Assembly: GCA_030430345.1 (NCBI GenBank)
Contig: JAUIFT010000059.1
Coordinates: 1-8,869 of the forward strand
Direction of reading: 5' to 3'
Length of the DNA: 8,869 nucleotides
From: Calditrichia bacterium
Lineage (GTDB): Bacteria; Calditrichota; Calditrichia; RBG-13-44-9; J042
Shown here: positions 1 to 6,606 of the stretch, one piece after another
Numbering within the stretch: position 1 is the stretch's first letter
How the letters are laid out: every line of letters starts with the position of its first letter
Program-made: the position numbers and the translations under genes
Notes under the pieces: generated by a model
Database searches by the model: none
Told to the model about the DNA's origin: nothing
What the model saw: the letters and a program-made list of their open reading frames with translations, nothing else

Positions 1-1
1 C

Positions 2-1333
2 CGGGAAATGTCCGTGGTCGATAATTGCGTGATCGAGTATGCCTATAAAGGGGTTACCTGTTTTGGCAGCGCACCGTTGATTACCAACAGTGAGATTCGC
101 TATAATCTTTATGCTGCAATTAGTTGCGAAGTGCGTTCCCACCCGCGAATCGTAAAAAATACGATTTCCGGAAATGACTTTACCGGTATTGCCTGTGAGC
201 TGGCTTCCAATCCAATTATCGAGCAGAATATCATTACCCAAAATAATAATGGGGTGATTATTTTTGACCGCTCCAAGCCGGACCTGGGGAGTATTCCTTT
301 AACGCGTAACAGCTCCCGCGGAGAAAACCTGATTCTGAATAATTTTGAATCGAATATTTATAACCATTCCGGAAATGACATTTCCGCAAAAAACAATCTC
401 TGGAATACGGCAGATGCGGGTCAAATTATTAGCACTCTATTCGACCAAAATCAAAACCCATCCAAGGGGGAGGTTGTTTTTTCCCCGGTATTTGAGTCCG
501 GTAACCCGCTAACGATTTTAGCCGCGAATACATCATCAACAACCAACGTGAGTGCAACCCCGGTATCTAATCAACAGCAGACCAGACCGGTGAACACTGC
601 CGCAAATAATGCTGCCAATAATAATACACCGCCGGCGACGAACGGTGCTGCCAATACAACGACCCGGAATCCGCAAACAAGCCAGCAAACATCCGTTGAG
701 AATAAACCATTGACGGCCCGGGAAGATGAAAAAGTCGACAGCAATATTCAGCCGGTTGAAACCCCAAATAACATTGCTGATAATAGCAACTCGAAACCGG
801 CAGAAAAAGAGTCGCAGCCGGCAGAAACAAACCAGGCAAACAATGCGGCCAATAATAATACCACGCCAAACCAGCCACCGGTGCAGGAAAATGATCCGCC
901 GGCGACGAACGGTGCTGCCAATACAACGACTACATCCTCGAACAATAGCGCTGCTGCTAATGTTGCCAGCACGACAAATTCTTCGACGCTGGATAAAATG
1001 GTTGCCGAGAAAACCACCAGCGGGCCGGCGATAGTTGAGCCGGTTATCGAAGCATTACTGGATGCCGGCAGCCGGCAGTATATTACCCGGGTAAAACCGG
1101 AATACCCGTCGATGTATATGAAGACCGGGCATCAGGGGAAAGTGCTGATGGAAGTGCTTGTAGACAGAGCCGGGAATATTGAGTCCTATCGTATTCTGAA
1201 ATCCGATGGTGACCTTTTCGCAAGTGCCGCGGAAAAAGCATTGAAAAGGTATAAGTATAAGCCTGGCACTCATCAAGGACAGCCAGTGAAGTTCAAAGTA
1301 GTAGAGCCGTTTATTTTCCGCTTGAAAAAATAA
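2..1333 (+). CDS. Right-handed beta-helix protein with TonB C-terminal domain (5' partial)
   Basis: The frame is open to the left edge, so the ATG at 8 is probably an internal Met and the N-terminus (signal peptide, more beta-helix rungs) lies upstream. Residues below count from that Met. About 1-135 show imperfect rungs of ~23 residues with turns such as ITNSEIRYN, IVKNTISGND and IIEQNIITQNN, ending in NNLWNT; this is typical of NosD/pectate-lyase-like parallel beta-helices. About 170-340 is a low-complexity Asn/Thr/Ala/Pro/Gln linker with no predicted fold. About 358-441 matches a TonB C-terminal domain: the YP near the start, GKVLMEVLVDRAGNIESYRI, SDGDLFASAAEKALKRYKYKP, then VVEPFIFRLKK. 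TonB domains of this type bind outer-membrane transporters or act as periplasmic partners. No membrane anchor is visible in this part. The exact role is unknown; the linker suggests a reach across the periplasm or surface display. Domain calls are firm, function is inference. Confidence 0.85.
   Translation, partial: REMSVVDNCVIEYAYKGVTCFGSAPLITNSEIRYNLYAAISCEVRSHPRIVKNTISGNDFTGIACELASNPIIEQNIITQNNNGVIIFDRSKPDLGSIPLTRNSSRGENLILNNFESNIYNHSGNDISAKNNLWNTADAGQIISTLFDQNQNPSKGEVVFSPVFESGNPLTILAANTSSTTNVSATPVSNQQQTRPVNTAANNAANNNTPPATNGAANTTTRNPQTSQQTSVENKPLTAREDEKVDSNIQPVETPNNIADNSNSKPAEKESQPAETNQANNAANNNTTPNQPPVQENDPPATNGAANTTTTSSNNSAAANVASTTNSSTLDKMVAEKTTSGPAIVEPVIEALLDAGSRQYITRVKPEYPSMYMKTGHQGKVLMEVLVDRAGNIESYRILKSDGDLFASAAEKALKRYKYKPGTHQGQPVKFKVVEPFIFRLKK
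629..663 (+). repeat. 35-bp direct repeat, copy 1 (linker of beta-helix/TonB gene)
   Basis: This segment is identical over 35 bases to 896-930. Both copies lie in the same reading frame (267 bp apart, a multiple of three) and encode PPATNGAANTTT. Related AAT-rich codon runs (NNAANNNT) lie just upstream of each copy, so the linker probably grew by in-frame duplication. Confidence 0.9.
896..930 (+). repeat. 35-bp direct repeat, copy 2 (linker of beta-helix/TonB gene)
   Basis: Second exact copy of 629-663, in frame, encoding PPATNGAANTTT. It is preceded by a diverged copy of the NNAANNNT-coding stretch around 841-863. The sequence after the repeat differs between copies (Arg-Asn-Pro versus a Thr/Ser run), which marks the limit of the perfect identity. 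Confidence 0.9.
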
Positions 1334-1349
1334 AATTTGACCGGCAATT

Positions 1350-1377
1350 TTGGGACTGATCAATTTTTTGTTATATT
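1350..1377 (+). promoter_or_regulatory. Candidate sigma-70-type promoter for the DUF1992 gene
   Basis: TTGGGA (1350-1355) and TATATT (1372-1377) are separated by 16 nt and match the -35 and -10 consensus at 4/6 and 5/6 positions. The predicted start point near 1384 would leave a leader of only about 10-15 nt before the ATG at 1398. Found by eye only. Many FCB bacteria use a different promoter consensus, so this is tentative. Confidence 0.3.
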
Positions 1378-1397
1378 GCAAAAAATAACAGAGTGTG

Positions 1398-1730
1398 ATG
1401 ACAAACTTTCGAAAAATTGCTGAAGACCGGATTCGCGAAGCGATGGACAATGGCGAATTCGATAATTTAAGGGGTAAAGGCAAACCGCTCGATTTAAGAG
1501 AATATTTTCAAACGCCGCCGCATTTGCGGGCGGCGTTTGACTTTTTAAAAAATGCTGATATTTTACCGCGGGAAATTTCGCTGAAAAAAGATATCGAAGC
1601 GCTGGAAAGAAAGCTGCGCCGGGCGCGTTCTGAAAAAAAGAAAGCGGAATACCGCCGCAAAATAAATGAAATGACTGTTCAGCTAAATATTATGCTGGAA
1701 AAGTATCATGTTAATAAAGATCAGCTTTGA
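1398..1730 (+). CDS. DUF1992 (DnaJ subfamily C member 28-like) domain protein
   Basis: A protein of 110 residues. Its first ~70 residues carry the DUF1992 signature: FRKIAEDRIREAMDNGEFDNL, then GKGKPLDL, then LKNADILPREISL. The C-terminal ~45 residues are Lys/Arg/Glu-rich and likely form an amphipathic helix or coiled coil (IEALERKLRRARSEKKKAEY). DUF1992 is the conserved domain of DNAJC28; bacterial members are usually short, stand-alone, cytosolic and of unknown function. No J domain or HPD motif is present. ATG 1398 is preferred; GTG 1395 directly before it would add one residue. No strong Shine-Dalgarno sequence is visible. The gene lies 64 nt downstream of the beta-helix/TonB gene and is convergent with the DUF4105 gene, 39 nt away. 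The family call is sure; the function is not known. Confidence 0.9.
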   Translation: MTNFRKIAEDRIREAMDNGEFDNLRGKGKPLDLREYFQTPPHLRAAFDFLKNADILPREISLKKDIEALERKLRRARSEKKKAEYRRKINEMTVQLNIMLEKYHVNKDQL

Positions 1731-1769
1731 AAAACCACTTCCCTGCAATCTCCCCTTACTAATTTTTCT

Positions 1770-2999
1770 TTACTGAGATTTGCTCTTGCTGATGGCAAAA
1801 GAGCGAATCATCAATGTTAGCACTAATGGCAGCGTGGCGCTATGTAATTTCTGGGGAATCCAAACCCAGGCGATGACCAGCACCAATGCAACACCGGCGG
1901 CCAGCATTAAATAATTCCGCACCCATTTCGGCGGCGATTTAAAAAGGCCGGGCAGGAAAACCAGGAAATGAACTGGCCAGGCCCAGGCAATATTCCAGTT
2001 AATTGGCGTCGTTTGATGATCCGTAAAAAACCAGAGAAAAACGATCAGTAAACCGACCAAACCGGCCAGTCCGAAGAGCGGGTAATCGAGAATACGACGA
2101 AAGGCTAAGGCAGTGCTGTTCGCCTGCCAATCAATGATTGTTTTTGCCAGCGCAATGAAAAAGAGACCCCAGGTGATCAGATGCACCCAGGGAAACGCCG
2201 TCGGCAGCGGTGGGTTTTGCACCCCGTCTATCCAGAAAAGCGTATCTGTGCTGCTCACCAGCGGGCGTTCGCTGCCGCTGTGCGAAATGCGGGCTTTGGC
2301 GAAGGATTCGAAAAGATAATCGGGCAGAAAAAGCACTTCTTTCGGATCGGCAATCCGGTCGGTTTTTGCGCCGAGGGCGAGATCGATGCCATAATCGCTG
2401 AAAGGTTGATTCACCAGGTAGATATCGATATAGTTGCGGAAAGTTAGCTGGCGGGTGTCATTATAGAAAAGTTGCAGGCTATCTTTTAAGGTGTTTTCAA
2501 AAACATCGCGGATACGCGTGGCGCAGTTATCAAAGAAAAAATCGTAGCGATAGCCACGGTTTTCCGGGAGATAATTCCACTCCAGAAATCGATAGATATC
2601 TTGCTTCATCGCTTCATTAAGATCGAGAGTTTGCGAGATGATCGGGCGGCGTTCATCCTCGTAAATCATTTGCGCAAAGCGGTAGGAATAGGCTGCCAGT
2701 TTATAATCGAGCTTGCCCCGGCAAAATTTGACATAAAAGCCCGGCTCATCGAAGTCGAAAGTGCCGTAATTGTAAATGCGGTCCAGACGTTGGGGATAAT
2801 CCTGGATGCGAATCGCCGAATGACCAAAGGTCGAATACAGTTCATTGCCGGGATAAACCGTAATAAGAGACACCTCCGCGGCGGGAGATAGTGTATCCGG
2901 TAAAGTTTGGCTGGCTAATGGCAAAATCAGCAGCAAAGCAATAAAACCAGAAAGCAGGCGAAGATAACGGAAAGAAAGGGAGCGAACAGTCTTTGTCAT
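1770..2999 (-). CDS. DUF4105 / Lnb-like membrane protein (possible lipoprotein N-acyltransferase)
   Basis: A protein of 409 residues. Residues 1-31 form a signal peptide or N-terminal membrane helix (basic start, then SGFIALLLILPLAS). Residues ~43-235 match the DUF4105 (Lnb N-terminal periplasmic) domain, with STFGHSAIRI (His60), YNYGTFDFDEP, FYVKFCRGKLDY and FFFDNCATRIRD (Cys159). The conserved His and Cys suggest a papain/NlpC-like thiol active site. Residues ~268-405 hold four or five membrane helices with the family-typical NWNIAWAWPVHFLVFLPGL segment. Members from Bacteroides have been linked to N-acylation of lipoproteins, so that role is possible but is not shown here. ATG 2999 is chosen over TTG 3017 because AAGGA lies 8 nt upstream of it and it opens directly into the signal peptide. 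The gene is divergent from the DUF2279 gene; their starts are 94 nt apart. Confidence 0.88.
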   Translation of the reverse strand: MTKTVRSLSFRYLRLLSGFIALLLILPLASQTLPDTLSPAAEVSLITVYPGNELYSTFGHSAIRIQDYPQRLDRIYNYGTFDFDEPGFYVKFCRGKLDYKLAAYSYRFAQMIYEDERRPIISQTLDLNEAMKQDIYRFLEWNYLPENRGYRYDFFFDNCATRIRDVFENTLKDSLQLFYNDTRQLTFRNYIDIYLVNQPFSDYGIDLALGAKTDRIADPKEVLFLPDYLFESFAKARISHSGSERPLVSSTDTLFWIDGVQNPPLPTAFPWVHLITWGLFFIALAKTIIDWQANSTALAFRRILDYPLFGLAGLVGLLIVFLWFFTDHQTTPINWNIAWAWPVHFLVFLPGLFKSPPKWVRNYLMLAAGVALVLVIAWVWIPQKLHSATLPLVLTLMIRSFAISKSKSQ

Positions 3000-3093
3000 G
3001 AATTTTCCTTTTAGCAAACCGCCCTAAAATATCTTACCTTTCAGAATGGCGCAAGAAAAAGTTCAGTGATAAGAAAAGAATATAGGATACTAG

Positions 3094-3984
3094 ATGTTTA
3101 TTGCTCGATTTAGAAATGGACTGCTGGCAGCAGTCTGCCTGCTAATTTGTATCCAGTCGACGGAAATAGCTGCCCAAAAAGTAAATGCTTATCACTCGTT
3201 CGACAACCAGGAGAATCGTTACATTCAATGGCGGGGGAATGCCTCCGGTGGCCTGATTCTTGGATTTGTTACCGGATTTTATATTTTTACCCGCCCGATT
3301 TATTACAATGAAAGAGCGGTTAAATTTCATTTTTCCCGGCATCCGGATGGGCGATTGACCTTTTTTGAAAACCGCTTCCGGGGACTGGATAAATTCGGCC
3401 ATATTTTTTCTACCAGCCTCTTTGCCCAGAATATCTACTTCCTTTCCCGGTGGAGTGGTTTTAGCAATAAAACCAGTTCTTACCTTGGCGCATCGCTGGG
3501 GCTGGCAATAATGACCGGCATGGAAGTTCATGATGCCCATTATGAACGCTGGGGATTTTCCGTCGGGGACCAGGTCGCGAACGTGCTCGGCAGTATGTTG
3601 CCGATCGCTCAACAAAATATTCCCTCTCTACGAAAATTTGATTATAAACTTAGCTATCGCTTTACCGGGGTACGCTCCGATACGCCTATCGAGGATTATG
3701 AAAATATGACCTACTGGCTGACGGCAAATCCGGCCGGTTTCTTTGGTGAGTCGAAGCCTTCCTGGCTACCGTCTTTTCTCAATATTGCCATTGGTGTGGG
3801 GCTCTCGGCTTATGATACCCGGGAACGGGAATTTTATATTGGGCTGGATTATAATCTGAAGAATGTCATTCACACCGATTCTATCTATCTCAACCATTTA
3901 GTCGCCCTGCTGGACCGCTTCCACTTACCGGCGCCGGCAATTCGGATAACGCCCTCTTTTGTGAGTTATGGGTTTTTCTTTTAA
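3094..3984 (+). CDS. DUF2279 (YfiM-type) predicted periplasmic/envelope protein
   Basis: A protein of 296 residues. The first ~27 form a signal peptide (GLLAAVCLLICIQSTEIAAQ, cut probably at AA-Q). The Cys residues inside it lack a good lipobox, so it is probably not a lipoprotein, unlike E. coli YfiM. Residues 50-66 form a hydrophobic stretch. The DUF2279 core has LDKFGHIFSTSLFAQ (Asp99, Lys100, His103) and MEVHDAHYERWGFSVGDQVAN (Glu144, Asp147, Gly154-Asp159, Asn163). The regular acidic and His residues look like a conserved functional or metal site, but no reaction is known. The C-terminal ~90 residues alternate polar and hydrophobic residues and end in aromatic GFFF, as outer-membrane-associated strands often do. 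AGGA at 3084-3087 is 6 nt before the ATG. The gene shares a short divergent promoter region with the DUF4105 gene. Confidence 0.82.
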   Translation: MFIARFRNGLLAAVCLLICIQSTEIAAQKVNAYHSFDNQENRYIQWRGNASGGLILGFVTGFYIFTRPIYYNERAVKFHFSRHPDGRLTFFENRFRGLDKFGHIFSTSLFAQNIYFLSRWSGFSNKTSSYLGASLGLAIMTGMEVHDAHYERWGFSVGDQVANVLGSMLPIAQQNIPSLRKFDYKLSYRFTGVRSDTPIEDYENMTYWLTANPAGFFGESKPSWLPSFLNIAIGVGLSAYDTREREFYIGLDYNLKNVIHTDSIYLNHLVALLDRFHLPAPAIRITPSFVSYGFFF

Positions 3985-4024
3985 GGGATGCCGCTCACTG
4001 CGTTCGCTGATGGTTCCGCTCTCC

Positions 4025-4900
4025 CTAGAAATTCTCCCAGGACGGTTTTTTGCTTTGTGGTGTGCGGCCGAGAATAACGTTTATACCTGCTTTGAAAAAG
4101 TCGTTCTCCTGCCGTAAATCGGCGTTGTTTATTTCCACGGTTTCGCGAAGATAACGGAAGTGGAAGACAATCGTATTGTTACTGATGCGGGCAATGTTGA
4201 TCACAGCGGAGATTCCCAGGCGATCAAAATGCGGCTCCGGCGTATCGATCATTACCGAATTGCTGTAATCCCCATTGAGGAAAATTCGCCTGCCAATACG
4301 CATCGCAACCTCAGCGTGATAACCGGCTTCCAGGCCGCGCAGTGTTGAGTCTGCCAAGGCGCCAAATGCCGGATAATTGGCCTGACCAAGCTCCTTCTTG
4401 CCGGGGCCGGCACTAACCTGAACTTTCGGAGAAAGGGAAAAACGGCGATTGCCAACGGTAAATCCCGGACCAATTTTTAAATTGACCCATTGGACATTTT
4501 CATGGAGAAAACCGCTTTTGTCATAATAAACCAGGGAAAGGCCGATGGCCAGATTCTTCCGCATCATGTTCATTTTCAATATCCCTGCCCGCCAGCGGAT
4601 AAAGGTTGTGTCAGCAATGGTATCGAAGCGATAGCCAAGGGCGAAATTCAGGTAGGACATGTAACTTCCTGCACTGGCGCGAAGCGGCATGGTTCGGGAA
4701 AATTCGGCAATGCCCTGATGTATCTCCCCGGACTGCGAACTATTATAGCGCAGGCCCAGTTTGATGGGGCCACGGCCGCCCAAAAGCATTCCCAATTGTG
4801 CGGATAAATTCGCCAATGGCAGTATTAACACGATCAAAAGTATCAGGCAGAAATGCCGGCATTGACTGTTGCCGGCAGAAGGCGGTAACGCAAATTTCAT
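4025..4900 (-). CDS. Putative outer-membrane beta-barrel protein of unknown function
   Basis: A protein of 291 residues not assigned to a named family. A signal peptide spans ~1-34 (hydrophobic CLILLIVLILPLANLSAQ, cut likely at A-Q). The mature part is built of short alternating amphipathic strands, many starting or ending in aromatic residues (YMSYLNFALGYRF, MRKNLAIGLSLVYYDKS, NTIVFHFRYLRETVEI, FFKAGINVILG), with polar loops between. This suggests 8-12 transmembrane beta-strands. No TonB-dependent receptor plug, OmpA domain or enzyme motif is seen. The last ~10 residues are polar and the final residue is Phe, a frequent feature of barrels. An AAGGGA lies about 9 nt before the ATG. The gene is convergent with the DUF2279 gene (40 nt gap) and divergent from the heptosyltransferase gene. 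The barrel call is inference from strand pattern and signal peptide. Confidence 0.65.
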   Translation of the reverse strand: MKFALPPSAGNSQCRHFCLILLIVLILPLANLSAQLGMLLGGRGPIKLGLRYNSSQSGEIHQGIAEFSRTMPLRASAGSYMSYLNFALGYRFDTIADTTFIRWRAGILKMNMMRKNLAIGLSLVYYDKSGFLHENVQWVNLKIGPGFTVGNRRFSLSPKVQVSAGPGKKELGQANYPAFGALADSTLRGLEAGYHAEVAMRIGRRIFLNGDYSNSVMIDTPEPHFDRLGISAVINIARISNNTIVFHFRYLRETVEINNADLRQENDFFKAGINVILGRTPQSKKPSWENF

Positions 4901-5179
4901 ACTGGAAGTCCCTTATATTTCTATTTTCTACGAATTTGGCGCGGTTTTTCTCCCGCGAAAAGAAAATGAATAAAATTGTTGGGTAAATATCATTATTCGC
5001 GCGGAAATATATGCTAGATTCACTGAACAGACAAGCATTCCAGGAAAGACGGGCAGGCTCCTGAAGCAATGCAGAGAAAAGCTGAAGCGCAATCTTGCTT
5101 CCCGGGAAAGCGCACCTTATTTTAACCGTCGCCAAACGACCGCTAATTTGCCATTGACTATAATCCGCAAAAGGAATTT
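4901..5179. other. Divergent intergenic region, barrel gene / heptosyltransferase gene
   Basis: This 279-nt region separates the two divergent starts. No credible small gene was found. A small hairpin-capable element, CGCGG (4940-4944) with CCGCG (4953-4957), lies about 40-55 nt upstream of the barrel gene start. A perfect TATAAT occurs at 5159-5164 on the + strand. The central part, about 5030-5110, contains nothing I can assign. Confidence 0.5.
5159..5164 (+). promoter_or_regulatory. Candidate -10 box upstream of the GT9 gene
   Basis: A perfect TATAAT lies 15 nt before the GTG start of the heptosyltransferase. I see no good -35 box at 16-18 nt. Transcription from here would begin at about 5171, on the ribosome binding site AAGGA (5171-5175), giving an almost leaderless message. 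The element may therefore be chance. Confidence 0.25.
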
Positions 5180-6242
5180 GTGAAAAACTTCAAGCGCCAG
5201 TTTCCCAACGGACTAAGAAAAATTCTCCTGATTCGCATGAGTTCAATTGGAGATATTATTCTTACCTCGCCATTGATCCGGCAGCTGCGAAAACTATATC
5301 CTGAAGCGGCAATCGATTTTCTGGTCCGTCAGGAATTTGCCGGTTTGCTGGAGAGCCACCCGGATATTCAGCGGGTCATCTCGATAAACGTGAAAGAAGA
5401 AGGTGCTTTGAAAAGCCTGAGAGCGGAGATTCGTGAGACTCATTACGATGTCATCCTCGATCTGCATCGAAATTTTCGGAGCCTCTACCTTTCCATTTAC
5501 CCGAATAATCCCCCGATTCTGGCCATCCGCAAAAATCAATTGAAGCGTTTTCTGCTGGTAAAATTTAAGCTGAACCTCTATCCGAAAAACGCAGATGCAT
5601 ATCGCTCCGTACCTGAAAAATATTTGCAGGCCGCCAGCTCACTGGGAGTTGATACACAGGACCAGGTGCTCTCATTGCACTTGCCGCCAGCAGAAAAGGA
5701 GAAAGCCGATCTTGCCTGGAAAGAACTTGCTCGAGAAGGATTTCAGGTTGTGATGGCGCCGGGCGCCCGCCATTTTACGAAACGCTGGCCACCCGAATAT
5801 TATGGGGAACTCATTCGTCGGTTACATACAGAACAAGGCTGGAAGACGCTGTTGCTCGGCGGTCCCGATGAGCGGCCACTGGCTAATGAGATCCGGGAAA
5901 TTGCCGGGGCGAATATTGCCCGGAATTTGTGCGGGGAAATCTCTTTATTGCAAACCCTGGCGATGATTCGGAAAGCACCGTGTTTTCTCAGCAACGATGC
6001 ACGCCGCTGCGGCTTTTCAGCGTCCGCAAATTGCCGTCTTCGGATCGACGGTGCAGTCGCTGGGATTTTTTCCGGTAAATCCGAATGCCCGGGTGCTGGA
6101 AGTGCCCAACCTTTCCTGCCGCCCCTGCTCCCATATTGGCAGGAATGACTGCCCGAGAGGCCATTTTAAATGCATGATGGGCGTTGCTCCGGCAGCGGTC
6201 TATGATGCACTAACCGAGATGCCCGGCACTGCTTCCCGTTAA
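5180..6242 (+). pseudogene. Lipopolysaccharide heptosyltransferase (GT9, WaaF/WaaC-like), frameshifted
   Basis: The family moves ADP-heptose onto the LPS inner core in the cytosol. Frame 1 (GTG at 5180, AAGGA 4 nt upstream) gives the GT9 N-domain: RKILLIRMSSIGDIILTSPL with Asp25 at the place of the catalytic base, then DVILDLHRNFRSL. The donor domain follows: VMAPGARHFTKRWPPEYYG with Lys201, LLLGGPDERPLA, NLCGEISLLQTLAMI. It reads correctly up to SND at 5990-5998. The remaining family sequence, MHAAAAFQRPQIAVFGSTVQS to CRPCSHIG and CPRGHFKCMMGV, continues in another frame from 5997 to the stop at 6242. The usual SNDSGxMH has lost its middle: GAT and ATG overlap, consistent with an 11-nt deletion that removes three residues and shifts frame. 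Frame 1 runs on as nonsense to 6148. The merged protein would be ~355 residues, normal for GT9. It is likely inactive unless this is an assembly error. Confidence 0.85.
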
Positions 6243-6304
6243 TTTTTTATTCATACCTTTGCGCTTTTATTGGGGCACCATTGCCGCTTTTCATTCGCCG
6301 GGAT

Positions 6305-6329
6305 AAAGATCCGGAAATAAAAGATCTTT
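6305..6329 (+). terminator. Weak candidate transcription terminator hairpin
   Basis: AAAGATC (6305-6311) and GATCTTT (6323-6329) form a perfect 7-bp stem around an 11-nt loop, 63 nt after the heptosyltransferase stop. One further T follows the right arm, whose own T run is part of the stem. The stem is AT-rich with only two GC pairs, so it would be a weak Rho-independent terminator and could equally be a chance inverted repeat. Confidence 0.22.
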
Positions 6330-6499
6330 TGCCTTCCACGATGAATTCGGTGGGTAAACGGCGGTTCTTAGCGTCTACCGATTATTTACAGGTATTAGGA
6401 TATAACTTTTGTGAGTAGTTTCGAATAATTTCCTCAATGCCGTTTAATAAGAACTCTTGAAAACAACCGTTTAGCCAACATTCCGTCGCTAACTTTCAT

Positions 6500-6528
6500 T
6501 TGCTTTTTTCGGACAACCCGTTTATTTT
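6500..6528 (+). promoter_or_regulatory. Weak candidate promoter for the xdh operon
   Basis: TTGCTT (6500-6505) and TATTTT (6523-6528) are spaced by 17 nt, but match the sigma-70 boxes at only 3/6 and 4/6 positions. One CCGTTT copy (6518-6523) abuts the -10-like box, where a regulator would be expected to act. Tentative. Confidence 0.2.
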
Positions 6529-6606
6529 GCATAAGTAACAAAATCAGCATATCCCTCAATACCGTATGGATTTAAGCCGTTTTCGCAGACCTTGAGGAGA
6601 GTATTC

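Larger units (their letters stand above)
6243..6591. other. Gene-free intergenic region upstream of the xdh operon
   Basis: This 349-nt stretch between the heptosyltransferase stop and the xdh start has no supported coding sequence or recognised RNA. It is AT-richer by eye than the flanks. It contains an AT-rich inverted repeat (6305-6329), five copies of CCGTTT counting both strands, and a 12-nt imperfect direct repeat (CCTCAATGCCGT at 6432-6443, CCTCAATACCGT at 6554-6565). These may be regulatory sites for the downstream xanthine dehydrogenase genes. Confidence 0.6.

Noticed and set aside
567..926. Long open frame on the minus strand within the beta-helix/TonB gene
   Set aside because: It is the antisense shadow of the low-complexity linker; its composition mirrors the linker repeats and no start signal or family sequence is present.
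629..930. Two exact 35-bp repeats as a possible CRISPR remnant
   Set aside because: There are only two copies, 267 bp apart, both in frame within a clear protein-coding linker, not palindromic, with no spacer-repeat periodicity and no cas genes.
1055..1483. 142-residue minus-strand open frame over the TonB domain and DUF1992 start
   Set aside because: It overlaps two genes with recognised families on the other strand and shows no signature of its own.
1745..1783. Inverted repeat GCAATCTC / GAGATTTGC between the DUF1992 and DUF4105 genes
   Set aside because: The stem needs a bulge, has a 22-nt loop, lacks a T tract after it and runs into the DUF4105 coding end.
3985..4024. Bidirectional terminator between the convergent DUF2279 and barrel genes
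   Set aside because: Only AGGGA and TCCCT can pair across a loop of about 33 nt, and there is no T run on either strand.
4743..5135. 130-residue minus-strand open frame covering the spacer upstream of the barrel gene
   Set aside because: It overlaps the start of the barrel gene in another frame and has no recognisable domain or ribosome binding site; the barrel start has a better one.
5990..6000. Programmed ribosomal frameshift in the heptosyltransferase gene
   Set aside because: There is no slippery heptamer, and three conserved residues are missing at the junction, so a shift would not restore the normal motif. A deletion explains both facts.
5997..6242. Separate small gene starting at ATG 5997
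   Set aside because: Its whole sequence is the C-terminal part of the GT9 fold and its start Met is the internal Met of the conserved MH motif; there is no independent ribosome binding site.
6592..6606. TTG at 6592 as the xdhA start, and TTG at 3017 as the DUF4105 start
   Set aside because: In both cases a downstream ATG has a well-spaced ribosome binding site (AGGAGA, AAGGA) that would otherwise lie inside the coding region.
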